DNA of 27,648 nucleotides from DATFLS01 sp964413425 (GTDB taxonomy: Bacteria > Fidelibacterota > JAANXI01): the NCBI GenBank assembly GCA_964413425.1, contig CAYPST010000053.1, positions 1 through 27,648 on the forward strand, in the 5' to 3' direction. The notes under the pieces are model-generated. The model saw nothing but the letters and a program-made list of their open reading frames with translations, ran no database searches and had not been told where the DNA came from. Shown here in pieces: positions 1 to 7,332 of the stretch; the stretch's first letter is position 1, and each line of letters begins with the position of its first letter. Position numbers and translations under genes: made by a program.

Positions 1-53
1 GTTCAGGGTCTAGTGACCGTCAGGTCGTGCGGGTTCGAATCCCGCCCTCGGCA
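1..53 (+). tRNA. tRNA-Leu (anticodon CAG), 5' part cut off by window edge
   Basis: This is the 3' portion of a class II tRNA. The window opens on the last base of the 5' anticodon stem. The loop TTCAGGG (2-8) carries anticodon CAG, followed by 3' stem TCTAG (9-13). A long variable arm has stem GACC/GGTC (15-18/23-26). The T arm is GCGGG-TTCGAAT-CCCGC (29-45), then the acceptor strand CCTCGGC (46-52) and discriminator A53. The long variable arm with anticodon CAG identifies leucine. CCA is not encoded (the next bases are CTG). The D arm and 5' acceptor strand lie outside the window, so integrity cannot be fully judged. Confidence 0.93.
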
Positions 54-400
54 CTGCTTCTTTCCTTACCTGAACGATACAAATATCCCAAATTGTATTT
101 GCAGAGCATCATGAGTACAGGGTTCAGGGCCAAGAGAAAGATGTCCATTTTCTCATAGGAAATTGCGAAAAAACTCCTCCTGTGTCTGACCAGATTGCAG
201 GTATCGGTGGTTGGATTCTGGTTAACGATAACGGCCGGAATATCACGATGTCCCACCAGCGGATAAATCTGAGTTTTATACGAGGGTGTGATAGGCTACA
301 GATCCTTTTCATGCCACAGATTTCACCGCATATTTTAGATATGGCAGGACGAAACCAGGGAGTTCACTCTTGACCAGCCACAATAAAATTTGACTATTTC
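54..400. other. Intergenic stretch without a recognised gene
   Basis: Between the tRNA and the beta repeat I see no convincing gene. Open frames exist on both strands but they are short, lack ribosome binding sites and resemble no family. The minus-strand one runs into the complement of the tRNA, a common false ORF. A weak inverted repeat (CAAATA/TATTTG, near 80-103) could be a tRNA processing or termination signal, but it has no T-tract. Confidence 0.5.
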
Positions 401-597
401 CTAAGTTGAGCGATACGAGTGCCCACTGGGGTCCCTTGGGACAGCGAAGTATCGCTGTACTTAGTATAACCCTGACTTAGAAAATGTGTGTTTTCACCGA
501 CTGGGTGCGGAACGTCCCGACGCCGTTCTCGGGGAGGTGAACACGTACATTTTCTTTGTCGATTGAGCGGTTTATGGAAATAAATCGCTCAATTTGG
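401..597 (+). repeat. Beta repeat, copy 1: structured element with imperfect inverted ends
   Basis: A second copy lies at 27525-27648. The element opens with a hairpin in which CTAAGT (401-406) pairs with ACTTAG (459-464) and GCGATAC (410-416) pairs with GTATCGC (449-455). A 64-nt core follows (480-543), identical at 61 of 64 positions to copy 2. The core can fold as GAAAA/TTTTC (480-484/491-495), CACC/GGTG (495-498/504-507) and CCCGA/TCGGG (516-520/529-533). The right end is a 14-bp hairpin (562-575/580-593) with loop GGAA. The left end C-TAAG-TTGAGCGAT and the reverse complement of the right end C-CAAA-TTGAGCGAT match closely, so the element may have about 14-bp inverted ends. There is no ORF. 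It may be a small mobile repeat or a structured RNA; strand is arbitrary. Copy 1 has about 20 extra bases (421-442) in the first hairpin loop, including GTCCC/GGGAC. Confidence 0.75.
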
Positions 598-650
598 GTA
601 GGTATAATGTATGCTTAGATGGAAACAACAGGATTGATGATCCATCCGAA

Positions 651-1901
651 TCACTCCTCAAAATCCGGGTGGTCTTTCCAGATCTGACGAAGGTCGTCGT
701 ACTCCGGTTTTTCCTTGAGCTTCTCTCCCTCTGTCGTGTAACCCATTTTGTAGTTCACTTTGCCATAAGGAGTATTGCGGGTTTCGCTCATCCGGAGCAG
801 CTCCAGACGCTGATAAGAACGATACCGCACGCCGAACGTCGAGCTATGCCGCAGCAGCCAGTCAGCCACGTTCGTCCATTGCGAAGGTTCGACCAGCGCT
901 GAAATCATGGTACCCAGCCGGTTCTTCTTGCCGGTCATTGGAGTTAACCATGCGTCGAGTGCCCCCCGCTCCAGAAGTTGCTCCAGAATCCAGGCCGTCC
1001 GCTCCGGCGTTTGATCATCAACATTGCACACAATTTCCATCACTTCCCCATATTTATAGGGAAGTTCTTCATCCGGCGCTTTCTTCTCTCCTTCCAGTAT
1101 CACCACCCGGAAGACATTGGGATACTTCCCCAGATCCCGGGATCCGGCCCCGACTCCCTGATGCCGGACGATCCCGGCGGGCCACTGGTCGATGAATACG
1201 GGAGACAGTGCTTTCAATATAGCCAAGCCAGTGGGAGTCGAGAGCTCGACATCGGGCTTTTGTATGGAGGGCGGCACCGGATCAATGGAACACCCTTCAC
1301 TTAAAATGGCAGAAGCAGGCGGCGGAACAGGATAGGAGCCGTGCCGTATTTCAACGGTGCCCCGTCCCAGTTTCACCGGAGTGGAATACACCCGGCCTGG
1401 GGATATTGCAGCGATACAGTAACCGGCCATTACCACATCAAGCATGGAATCAATATCGCCGATTTCATGAAAGGCCACTTGTTCGAGATCGACGTTATGT
1501 ACTCTGGCTTCGGCATTTCCCAGAAGATAAATAATCTGCCGGGCATATTTCTTCGCCTCCTCACTCAGTTCGGAATCCCGAATCAGTTCATCGATTTTCC
1601 GGTAGGTAATATGATAATGGCCATCCGAGCGGGAATCCTCGCCAAACATCTCAACAGCTTCCTCATCCCATTGGATATCAACATGCGTCGCATTCAGATT
1701 GGCAGTCATACGATCAGAAACAGTAATACGGATGGTGGATTTCGGGAACCCCAACAGACCCGGAATCTCCTGGATTTCTTCTGTGGTAACGATCCCGGCA
1801 TTGATGCACGCAGCCGTGAACATATTTCCGGCAATTCCGGCGATGTGTTCCAGGAAGAGTATCGGTTCTGTTTCATTGGAGAAGGGGAGCGATTCAGTCA
1901 T
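651..1901 (-). CDS. larC: LarC, nickel insertion protein of the nickel-pincer nucleotide cofactor pathway
   Basis: LarC (formerly DUF111) inserts nickel into the dithio-pincer nucleotide made by LarB and LarE, in a CTP-dependent cyclometallation. The product is the cofactor of lactate racemase-type LarA enzymes; the protein is cytoplasmic. At 416 aa it is full length. An N-terminal LEHIAGIAGNMF segment (residues 18-28) corresponds to the family's D-x-FSGISGDMF motif but is divergent. The HYHITYRKIDELI stretch (about 95-107) and VAFHEIGDIDSMLDVV (about 142-157) are strong family signatures. The start is the ATG at 1901 (MTESLPF), which overlaps the larB stop by 8 bp as ATGACTGA; longer frames would run back inside larB. 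It is one continuous ORF, unlike Lactobacillus plantarum, where larC is read through a programmed frameshift. It is last in larE-larB-larC, with no terminator seen before the beta repeat. Confidence 0.93.
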   Translation of the reverse strand: MTESLPFSNETEPILFLEHIAGIAGNMFTAACINAGIVTTEEIQEIPGLLGFPKSTIRITVSDRMTANLNATHVDIQWDEEAVEMFGEDSRSDGHYHITYRKIDELIRDSELSEEAKKYARQIIYLLGNAEARVHNVDLEQVAFHEIGDIDSMLDVVMAGYCIAAISPGRVYSTPVKLGRGTVEIRHGSYPVPPPASAILSEGCSIDPVPPSIQKPDVELSTPTGLAILKALSPVFIDQWPAGIVRHQGVGAGSRDLGKYPNVFRVVILEGEKKAPDEELPYKYGEVMEIVCNVDDQTPERTAWILEQLLERGALDAWLTPMTGKKNRLGTMISALVEPSQWTNVADWLLRHSSTFGVRYRSYQRLELLRMSETRNTPYGKVNYKMGYTTEGEKLKEKPEYDDLRQIWKDHPDFEE

Positions 1902-2697
1902 CTGATGGTTGCTGTTGTTTGGCGATGGCGCGTTTGACCTCATGTACCACCTTACAGGCGGCGTATGCGGCGGAAAACCCGTTATCGATATTGACCACCG
2001 CCACACCGGAAGAACACGAGTTCAACATGGCTAATAAGGGAGTAAATCCCTCCAGATTCGCCCCATATCCCACACTGGTCGGCACGGCGAACAGCGGCTT
2101 GCCCACCAGACCGGCCACCACACTCGGCAGAGCGCCTTCCATGCCGGCGACCACCACCAGCGCAGTCGCCTGATGGATCTCATCCAGATGACCGAACAAC
2201 CGGTGAATACCGGCCACACCGACATCATTGATGGCAGTATATGCTACCGAAGAAGCAATACATACTTCGGCAGCTTCTTCCACCACCGGAAGGTCACTGG
2301 TTCCGGCAGAAATAATGGCCACATACGGGTCTCCCTTCCCTGGTCCTTTCGGCATCTCAGGATTGATACTGAACGTGCCCGCCGTTGGATTGGATCGACC
2401 ATCCGGATATTCAGATTCCAGCGCCTCCCGCTTCGCTTGATCCAGCCGTGTCGCCAATACCGGCGTGCCCTCGTCTGCCAGTGTACGGGCGATCTCCAGT
2501 ATCTGCCGGGTGGTTTTCGATTCCCCGTATATGACCTCACAGAGCCCATGCCGCAATAAGCGATGATGATCAATGGTCGCATCGTTCAGCCGGGTGAGTT
2601 TAAACGGACCCTTCTTCGCTTCCAGAACCGCGTCTTCAACAGAAAGGGCACCGCTCGCAACAAGTTGGAATAACCGGGTGATATCCCGTTCATTCAT
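1894..2697 (-). CDS. larB: LarB, NaAD carboxylase/hydrolase of nickel-pincer cofactor synthesis
   Basis: LarB carboxylates C5 of the pyridinium ring of nicotinic acid adenine dinucleotide and hydrolyses the phosphoanhydride to give P2CMN, the first step of the pathway. It belongs to the PurE-like (AIR carboxylase) fold. The 267-aa protein shows the conserved DHHRLLRHG-CEVIYGESKT region (about 43-62), SAGTSDLPVVEEA (130-142), VVVAGMEGALPSVVAGL (181-197) and PTSVGYGANLEGFTPLL (206-222), ending in VVNIDNGFSAA. These are near-consensus LarB motifs, so the call is firm. The start at 2697 overlaps the larE stop in an ATGA quadruplet, which indicates translational coupling; frames extending further upstream would lie inside larE. 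Confidence 0.96.
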   Translation of the reverse strand: MNERDITRLFQLVASGALSVEDAVLEAKKGPFKLTRLNDATIDHHRLLRHGLCEVIYGESKTTRQILEIARTLADEGTPVLATRLDQAKREALESEYPDGRSNPTAGTFSINPEMPKGPGKGDPYVAIISAGTSDLPVVEEAAEVCIASSVAYTAINDVGVAGIHRLFGHLDEIHQATALVVVAGMEGALPSVVAGLVGKPLFAVPTSVGYGANLEGFTPLLAMLNSCSSGVAVVNIDNGFSAAYAACKVVHEVKRAIAKQQQPSDD

Positions 2698-3515
2698 AGC
2701 ACTGCGCCGCCGGTCCGATACCCGCCCAGATCCAGAGTTGCCCACCGGTACCCGCGCTCTTTTGCTTGGGTCACAAACGCTTCGCGCAGCTCCAATGCCA
2801 GGCTCATCTCGTCAGGATCGACTTCCAAACGTAACCACCGGATATCGTCAGTCTCATGAAGTCTGACCCGAAAGACCTTCAGCCCGCCTTCCCGCAACAT
2901 GGTTTCCAGGGATTCGATATCCTGCAGTTTCTCCGGTGTCACCCGCACACCGGTCATGATTCGGGAGCTGAGACAGGGACTGGCCGGCTTCTCCGCGACG
3001 TCGAATCCCTGCTCTGCCATGATCGCCCGGATCTCCTGCTTGGTGAAACCGACACGTGCCAGCGGATACAGGACGTTGTTCTCGACAGCCGCTTTATGCC
3101 CCGGCCGGATATCACCGGTATCTGTGGCATTATAGCCGTAGGCAATATATTCGAATCCTCGGTCTGCAGCAATCCGGCGGGCAATCTCGAACAAGGTGGA
3201 TTTGCAATGATAACACCGGAGTCCGGTATTCTGGACGTAACCCTCTTTTTCGAACTCATAGCTATCGACCAACTCATGCTGCACACCGATTTGCTTCACA
3301 AATTCTGTGGCATCATCGATATCATTTTGCGGAACACTCGGACTGAGAGTAGTGAGCGCCAGTAATTGCTCTCCGTTTCCCCGATTTGCCTGTGCAGCAG
3401 CCCACAGGAGAAAAGCGCTGTCAATGCCCCCGGAAAAAGCAACAATCAAACCGGCCGGAAGATGGTGCTCCAGAATATCCTGTAGTTTATTGAGTTTGGT
3501 ATCTATTGAATGCAT
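2694..3515 (-). CDS. larE: LarE, ATP-dependent sulfur insertase with three candidate cluster cysteines
   Basis: LarE adenylylates the carboxyls of P2CMN and converts them to thiocarboxylates. It has a PP-loop ATP pyrophosphatase fold: SGGIDS at residues 28-33 is the ATP-binding loop. Cys181 in PCLSSR aligns with the sulfur-donor cysteine of the L. plantarum enzyme. A CYHC pair (Cys101, Cys104) is also present. In the Thermotoga maritima-type enzyme three cysteines hold a [4Fe-4S] cluster used for sulfur transfer, so this protein probably belongs to that class (inference). The start ATG at 3515 gives 273 aa, the usual size. A GTG at 3596 would add 27 residues of lysine/glutamine/serine-rich sequence from a periodic A-rich tract, which looks non-coding. 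No good Shine-Dalgarno is seen for either start. It is first gene of larE-larB-larC. Upstream is a structured leader (3608-3674). Confidence 0.95.
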   Translation of the reverse strand: MHSIDTKLNKLQDILEHHLPAGLIVAFSGGIDSAFLLWAAAQANRGNGEQLLALTTLSPSVPQNDIDDATEFVKQIGVQHELVDSYEFEKEGYVQNTGLRCYHCKSTLFEIARRIAADRGFEYIAYGYNATDTGDIRPGHKAAVENNVLYPLARVGFTKQEIRAIMAEQGFDVAEKPASPCLSSRIMTGVRVTPEKLQDIESLETMLREGGLKVFRVRLHETDDIRWLRLEVDPDEMSLALELREAFVTQAKERGYRWATLDLGGYRTGGAVL

Positions 3516-3607
3516 AAGTTTATTGCTGGCTTTCTGGCTTTGTTTTTCTTGACTCTTTGTACACAATAATATAGATGTTCCGTTTGAAATATCCACAGAA
3601 ATATTCT

Positions 3608-3674
3608 GATGAATCCCGGAGAGGACATCAGGTCCGGCTGACCTGAATTAGGTCGGATATCCCAGGGATTGATC
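3608..3674 (-). promoter_or_regulatory. Structured leader upstream of larE (candidate regulatory RNA)
   Basis: Read on the minus strand, an outer stem GATCAATCCC/GGGATTCATC (3665-3674 with 3608-3617) has 9 of 10 bases paired. It encloses two mutually exclusive hairpins. One is GACCT-AATTC-AGGTC (3640-3644/3650-3654). The other is CAGGTC-AGCCG-GACCTG (3640-3645/3629-3634). Alternative pairing of one strand in a leader about 90 nt before the start codon is what a riboswitch or attenuator looks like. I do not recognise a known class, and no T-tract terminator is present. It could also be a chance palindrome or the end of the upstream transcript. Confidence 0.35.
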
Positions 3675-3882
3675 CGCCCGCACTTAATTCACTGGTGTCG
3701 CACAGAGGCATGTTACCTCATTCAATACCATACGACGAATCATTTTCGCCCCAGATACCCTTTTACCGCCAGGGAATTACCCTTTGCCAACGCACAACCA
3801 GCTATGCTGTGAAATTCCTCCGATCGGTGAACAGGAACAATCCGGCACTAGTTTTTCCGGAAATTCCCTGCCACAGTTCAAC

Positions 3883-5298
3883 TCACAGGATAAATGGAAT
3901 CTGGAAAATACAGAAGTATCCGAAGACCAGGAAAGCAACAATCAATCCCGCCGCAAAGATCCAGTGCGGTTTGATGATATCATGCACTTCCTGGTTTACC
4001 AGTTTCGGCATCACCAGAAATAATCCTGCCAGCACCGCCAGGGCCTGCAAAGGTGTCAACAGCAGGCCATCGAGTATGGCCCCCAGCTGGACCAGAAACA
4101 CCGGTTTCAAACCCAGCGTCATAACAATCACCATATTGGTAAACAGAAAAAACAACAGAAACATGCGGAACTGTACCTTCCAGGAAAACCGTTTTTGGAA
4201 TCCGGGAAAGCAGATCCGGGTCGCATCAGCCAGGAGACGCGGCCACCCGGCCAGTTGTCCCACATTCGTTCCGATGAGAGCAGCGGCTCCCCCCAGCAGA
4301 AACAAGAGACCCCCGATCTTGCCCCATTGGGAAGACAGGATATTTGAGAGCGTCAGTGCCACCTCCGGTCCTTCCGGCGCCAGGTTTTGAGCACCGAGTA
4401 CCCCGGCTCCGGCGATCATGAAAAAAGCGGTGACCACGGTTCCGATCACCATGGCCAACGTGGCGTCGGTGTAGACGACTTTATACCAGCCTTTGATTTT
4501 ACGGGCATCATCTGTCCCCATATTTCTTAACTGCTCAAGATCCGCGGGCTCCCCATAATTCCGACCGGCAGCAGCCCCATAACCCGCGCCAATGATCCAG
4601 TAAGAATACCACACCTGGCTGGCGAATCCTCCGGCCCCCCAACCCAGCAACGGCAGGATCTCCCGCCAGGGATTCTCGTGCAATCCCTGGGCAACAGCCC
4701 ACTCCGGCACAGATGGGGCAACCGGTATCAATCCCTGGAGGAATTCGCTGACTCCCGGGAAGACATTCACCGCCACATAGCCAACCCCCAACACAGTGAT
4801 GGCCACAAAAATACTCATCACAATCTTGAGCGGTTCAAACAGCCCGGACCACACAACAAAGACTGCAAAAATTGAGACTGCCCACCCCCAGAATAGAGGG
4901 GGGAACGGCAGCATACTGCTCAGAAAAATACCGCCGGCATTCGCCACCGACCCAATGGAGATCGCCGCCGAGGCTAACTGGGCGACCAACACAATCCACA
5001 CCACCCAGTGTTTTGGTCCCGGCATCCTGTCGAACATATCAATCATGCCCTCACCGGTGGTCACCGTATAGCGGGCGCCGCTCATTCCAATCCAGAACTT
5101 CAGGAAAATACCCAGCACGATCGCCCACAACACTGAGGTGCCCAGGACAGCACCGGTCCGGGTTGCCAGAATCACTTCCCCGGATCCGATATACTCGGCC
5201 GCCCAGACTAACGAAGGTCCCAGGATTGCCAGGATTGCCAGTCCTCTGGGCGGGGTCTTTATACTACCCGTCGCTGCAGGGCTGTTTTTGTCTGCCAT
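3883..5298 (-). CDS. Nramp-related membrane transporter lacking the DPGN metal motif
   Basis: This 471-aa polytopic inner-membrane protein has about 11-12 hydrophobic segments and the layout of the Nramp (SLC11) family. The N-terminal helix reads GPSLVWAAEYIGSGEVILATRTGAVLG, where canonical Nramp proteins have YIDPGN. Here the metal-binding Asp and Asn are Gly and Glu. The TM6 region (WGAGGFASQVWYSYWIIGAGYG) also lacks the canonical MPH metal-binding methionine. Canonical Mn/Fe proton symport is therefore doubtful; non-canonical Nramp-related proteins, including Mg transporters, are known, and the substrate is open. The start at 5298 is set by a strong AAGGAGGG Shine-Dalgarno (5302-5309). It is co-directional with larEBC, 367 bp upstream of larE, so a metal-supply link to the nickel cofactor is possible but unproven. 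Confidence 0.85.
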   Translation of the reverse strand: MADKNSPAATGSIKTPPRGLAILAILGPSLVWAAEYIGSGEVILATRTGAVLGTSVLWAIVLGIFLKFWIGMSGARYTVTTGEGMIDMFDRMPGPKHWVVWIVLVAQLASAAISIGSVANAGGIFLSSMLPFPPLFWGWAVSIFAVFVVWSGLFEPLKIVMSIFVAITVLGVGYVAVNVFPGVSEFLQGLIPVAPSVPEWAVAQGLHENPWREILPLLGWGAGGFASQVWYSYWIIGAGYGAAAGRNYGEPADLEQLRNMGTDDARKIKGWYKVVYTDATLAMVIGTVVTAFFMIAGAGVLGAQNLAPEGPEVALTLSNILSSQWGKIGGLLFLLGGAAALIGTNVGQLAGWPRLLADATRICFPGFQKRFSWKVQFRMFLLFFLFTNMVIVMTLGLKPVFLVQLGAILDGLLLTPLQALAVLAGLFLVMPKLVNQEVHDIIKPHWIFAAGLIVAFLVFGYFCIFQIPFIL

Positions 5299-5714
5299 AT
5301 TCCCTCCTTTGAAACATTTTCTCCGCAGTCATTCGCTGTATTAACAATCCCTCGGAATGGTTCGAAAATGCCCGGCTGACGGAATCGAATCAACCCGGCC
5401 ATTCCCCATGTTTTCAGGGGAAGTTTCTCCTGCATCCCTGCTTCCGCTCAAGTCTGTACTCTTCTGGCAACGCCCAGTGATGAAGGAGTCACCCGAAGGT
5501 CGGGTGGCGTATAATTTCATGTGAGATTTCACAGTAATGACCCAGGTAAACCCGGAACGATCCCGGACAGATCCGACCTGCTGATTTGCCTGACAGCCGG
5601 GGGCTCCTTGATGTAGAGCCTTCATCACGCCACCAGTCAGAGTTTTTAGCCAGCTCATCACCCGCTCAATGAGATTGTCGTCGACTTCGTCTTGCCAGGG
5701 AATCGAGTGCGTGC
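5299..5714. other. asnA to Nramp-like intergenic region with a three-way stem structure
   Basis: I find no recognisable gene here. The minus strand has an open frame of 106 codons (5341-5661) whose translation resembles nothing I know and lacks a ribosome binding site. It is more likely non-coding. A compact folded unit lies at 5470-5510: outer stem ACGCC/GGCGT (5470-5474/5506-5510), inner hairpin ACCCGA-AGG-TCGGGT (5491-5505) and a weaker GTGA/TCAC arm (5477-5480/5489-5492). The AAGGAGGG site for the downstream gene is at 5302-5309. Neither a T-box nor another riboswitch class could be recognised. Confidence 0.4.
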
Positions 5715-6785
5715 TCAGAGAAGAAAGATATTGTTTTCCTCACAGGCTCTCTTCATGGCGCAGTGCCAGATGCCGGATTGCACCTCTCCGATATGGGCTT
5801 TCCTCAGGAAAAACAAACACGTCCTGGACTGGCCTATTCCTCCTCCGATTGACAGGGGTAATTCCCCCTGCAACAACCGCTGATGAAAATACAGATGCTG
5901 CTTCTCCGATTCCCCGCGTATTTCCAGCTGCCGGAGTAATGCCCCCGCATCGACTCGAATACCCATGGAAGAGAGTTCCAACGCTCCTTTGAGCATCGGA
6001 TTCCACACCAGGATATCTCCGTTAAGTCCTCTGTATCCTCCCGCTTCCGTTGTCCAATCATCATAATCCGCTGCCCGGAGATCATGCGGTTCTCCATCCG
6101 CCAGCTTCCCGCCAATTCCAATGATGAAGACAGCGCCTTCTTCCCGGCATATCGCATGCTCCCGATCCACCGGAGCCAGGGATGGATAACGCTGGCGCAA
6201 TTCTTCGCTGTGGATGTAGTAAATGTCATCCGGCAGCACCGGACCGGGCAACTGCGGGTAATGCCGGCACACTTCCTGTTCAATATCCTTAATAGCAGCA
6301 TAAATTTTCCGCACCATGCTTTTTAAGAACGGAAGGGTCCGTTCCTCTTCCGATATAATGCGTTCCCAATCCCATTGATCGACGTAAATGGAGTGGAGGT
6401 TATCGATATGCTCGTCCGGCCGGAGCGCGTTCATATCCGTGTAGATCCCCTCCCCATGATGAAATCCATAATCCGCCAGTGCAACGCGTTTCCACTTTGC
6501 CAGTGATTGCACGATCTCCACCTGCTCCTCAACATCAACCACCGAAAAACTCACCGGCCGTTCCACACCGTTCAGATGGTCATTAACTCCGGTGGTACTC
6601 GAGACGATGAGCGGCGCCGATACTCTGGTTAAATTTAATTCAGACGCCAGATGCGATTGAAAAGTGTCCTTGATAAATTCGATGGCATCCTGAGTTTCCC
6701 GGAGATTTAAAAAAGAACTGTAGTCATCCGGTACCGTCAGACGTCCGTTGGAAAAATGGATTTTTTCGAGTCTGTGGTGCTCCAT
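5715..6785 (-). CDS. asnA: AsnA, ammonia-dependent aspartate-ammonia ligase
   Basis: AsnA makes asparagine from aspartate, ammonia and ATP through an aspartyl-AMP intermediate. It is a cytoplasmic enzyme related to class II aminoacyl-tRNA synthetases. At 356 aa it is a little longer than the E. coli enzyme (330 aa) because of an N-terminal extension of about 25 residues; related bacterial AsnA proteins also carry one. Core signatures are LRETQDAIEFIKDTF (about 28-42), SAPLIVSSTTGVNDHLNG (about 56-73), RPVSFSV, and the C-terminal motif 3-like IGGGIGQSRTCLFFLRKAHIGEVQ, which fits the family almost exactly. The start is the ATG at 6785. The gene stands alone, 416 bp upstream of the Nramp-like gene on the same strand. 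Confidence 0.96.
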   Translation of the reverse strand: MEHHRLEKIHFSNGRLTVPDDYSSFLNLRETQDAIEFIKDTFQSHLASELNLTRVSAPLIVSSTTGVNDHLNGVERPVSFSVVDVEEQVEIVQSLAKWKRVALADYGFHHGEGIYTDMNALRPDEHIDNLHSIYVDQWDWERIISEEERTLPFLKSMVRKIYAAIKDIEQEVCRHYPQLPGPVLPDDIYYIHSEELRQRYPSLAPVDREHAICREEGAVFIIGIGGKLADGEPHDLRAADYDDWTTEAGGYRGLNGDILVWNPMLKGALELSSMGIRVDAGALLRQLEIRGESEKQHLYFHQRLLQGELPLSIGGGIGQSRTCLFFLRKAHIGEVQSGIWHCAMKRACEENNIFLL

Positions 6786-6887
6786 CTGTTTAATCCACTC
6801 CCGTATGTTTTACGTGAGTCATCAAAATGAAAATGAAACATAATATAGGAACAGAAGCACTTTGTGCAAACCCTCTATTTCGAAGAA

Positions 6888-6943
6888 GAAGGCAAGAAAA
6901 CAAGAAGACAAAATTTCAGGAATTCAAGAATACAAAAGGGCAA
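6888..6943. repeat. Degenerate octamer array, consensus GAANNCAA, 7 units
   Basis: Starting at 6888 the sequence divides without slippage into octamers: GAAGGCAA, GAAAACAA, GAAGACAA, AATTTCAG, GAATTCAA, GAATACAA, AAGGGCAA. Most keep GAA at positions 1-3 and CAA at 6-8 while the middle two bases vary. That is a decayed or constrained short tandem repeat, not simple A-richness. Confidence 0.6.
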
Positions 6944-7102
6944 AAACCCCATCCAATTCACAATTGCATTATAGATCCTCCCAAAGAGAAATATTCGGCG
7001 CACAGATTGCCACGGATTCAGGCTCCGAACAGGGGGCTTATGAAGCGATGTGATATCTCGACCGGGAGGTTGGAGAGGACACCACCGCCAAAAAGAAAGC
7101 AC

Positions 7103-7142
7103 GAATACAGCCAATTAAAAATTCAAGAGGGTAAAAGTTCAA
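7103..7142. repeat. Second degenerate octamer array, 5 units
   Basis: In-register octamers GAATACAG, CCAATTAA, AAATTCAA, GAGGGTAA, AAGTTCAA follow the same loose GAANNCAA pattern as 6888-6943, in the same orientation. The array is weaker, and is mainly convincing because of the first one and the heptamer array at 10521. Confidence 0.4.
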
Positions 7143-7332
7143 ACAAAAGACATCATAAAGACTTTTGATGAATAAAAACGTGTTACCAGGAAACCACCAA
7201 GGTAAGAACTGAAAGTACCCTGAATATCCCTTCACTTATGTGCTATACGAACGGAATGCATAACATATTCTCCTGTCAGACAGATCACTCGAGCAATGCA
7301 GAGACCATAAATATCTCTGCGTATTCCCGGGA

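Larger units (their letters stand above)
6786..7332. other. A-rich intergenic region between asnA and the hybrid kinase
   Basis: This 547-bp gap has no supported gene. Small open frames on both strands are biased to lysine or serine because of A-rich DNA, and have no ribosome binding sites. Two tracts of degenerate 8-bp periodic repeats (6888-6943 and 7103-7142) are listed separately. The asnA promoter should lie in the left part, but I could not pick out clear -35/-10 boxes. Confidence 0.5.

Noticed and set aside
20..256. Minus-strand frame ending in AEGGIRTRTT
   Set aside because: This is the reverse complement of the tRNA T arm and acceptor, a common false gene.
3516..3596. N-terminal extension of LarE from a GTG start
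   Set aside because: Low-complexity K/Q/S-rich translation of a periodic A-rich tract; LarE length is normal from 3515.
5470..5510. T-box or other riboswitch for the Nramp-like gene
   Set aside because: The GGGTGG stretch lacks the T-box GGGTGGNACCGCG context, and no specifier loop or terminator was found.
5341..5661. 106-codon open frame between asnA and the Nramp-like gene
   Set aside because: No ribosome binding site, no recognisable domain, and it spans a hairpin unit; reported only as part of the gap.
6888..6943. CRISPR-like array
   Set aside because: Units are 8 bp with no spacers, and there are no cas genes in the window.
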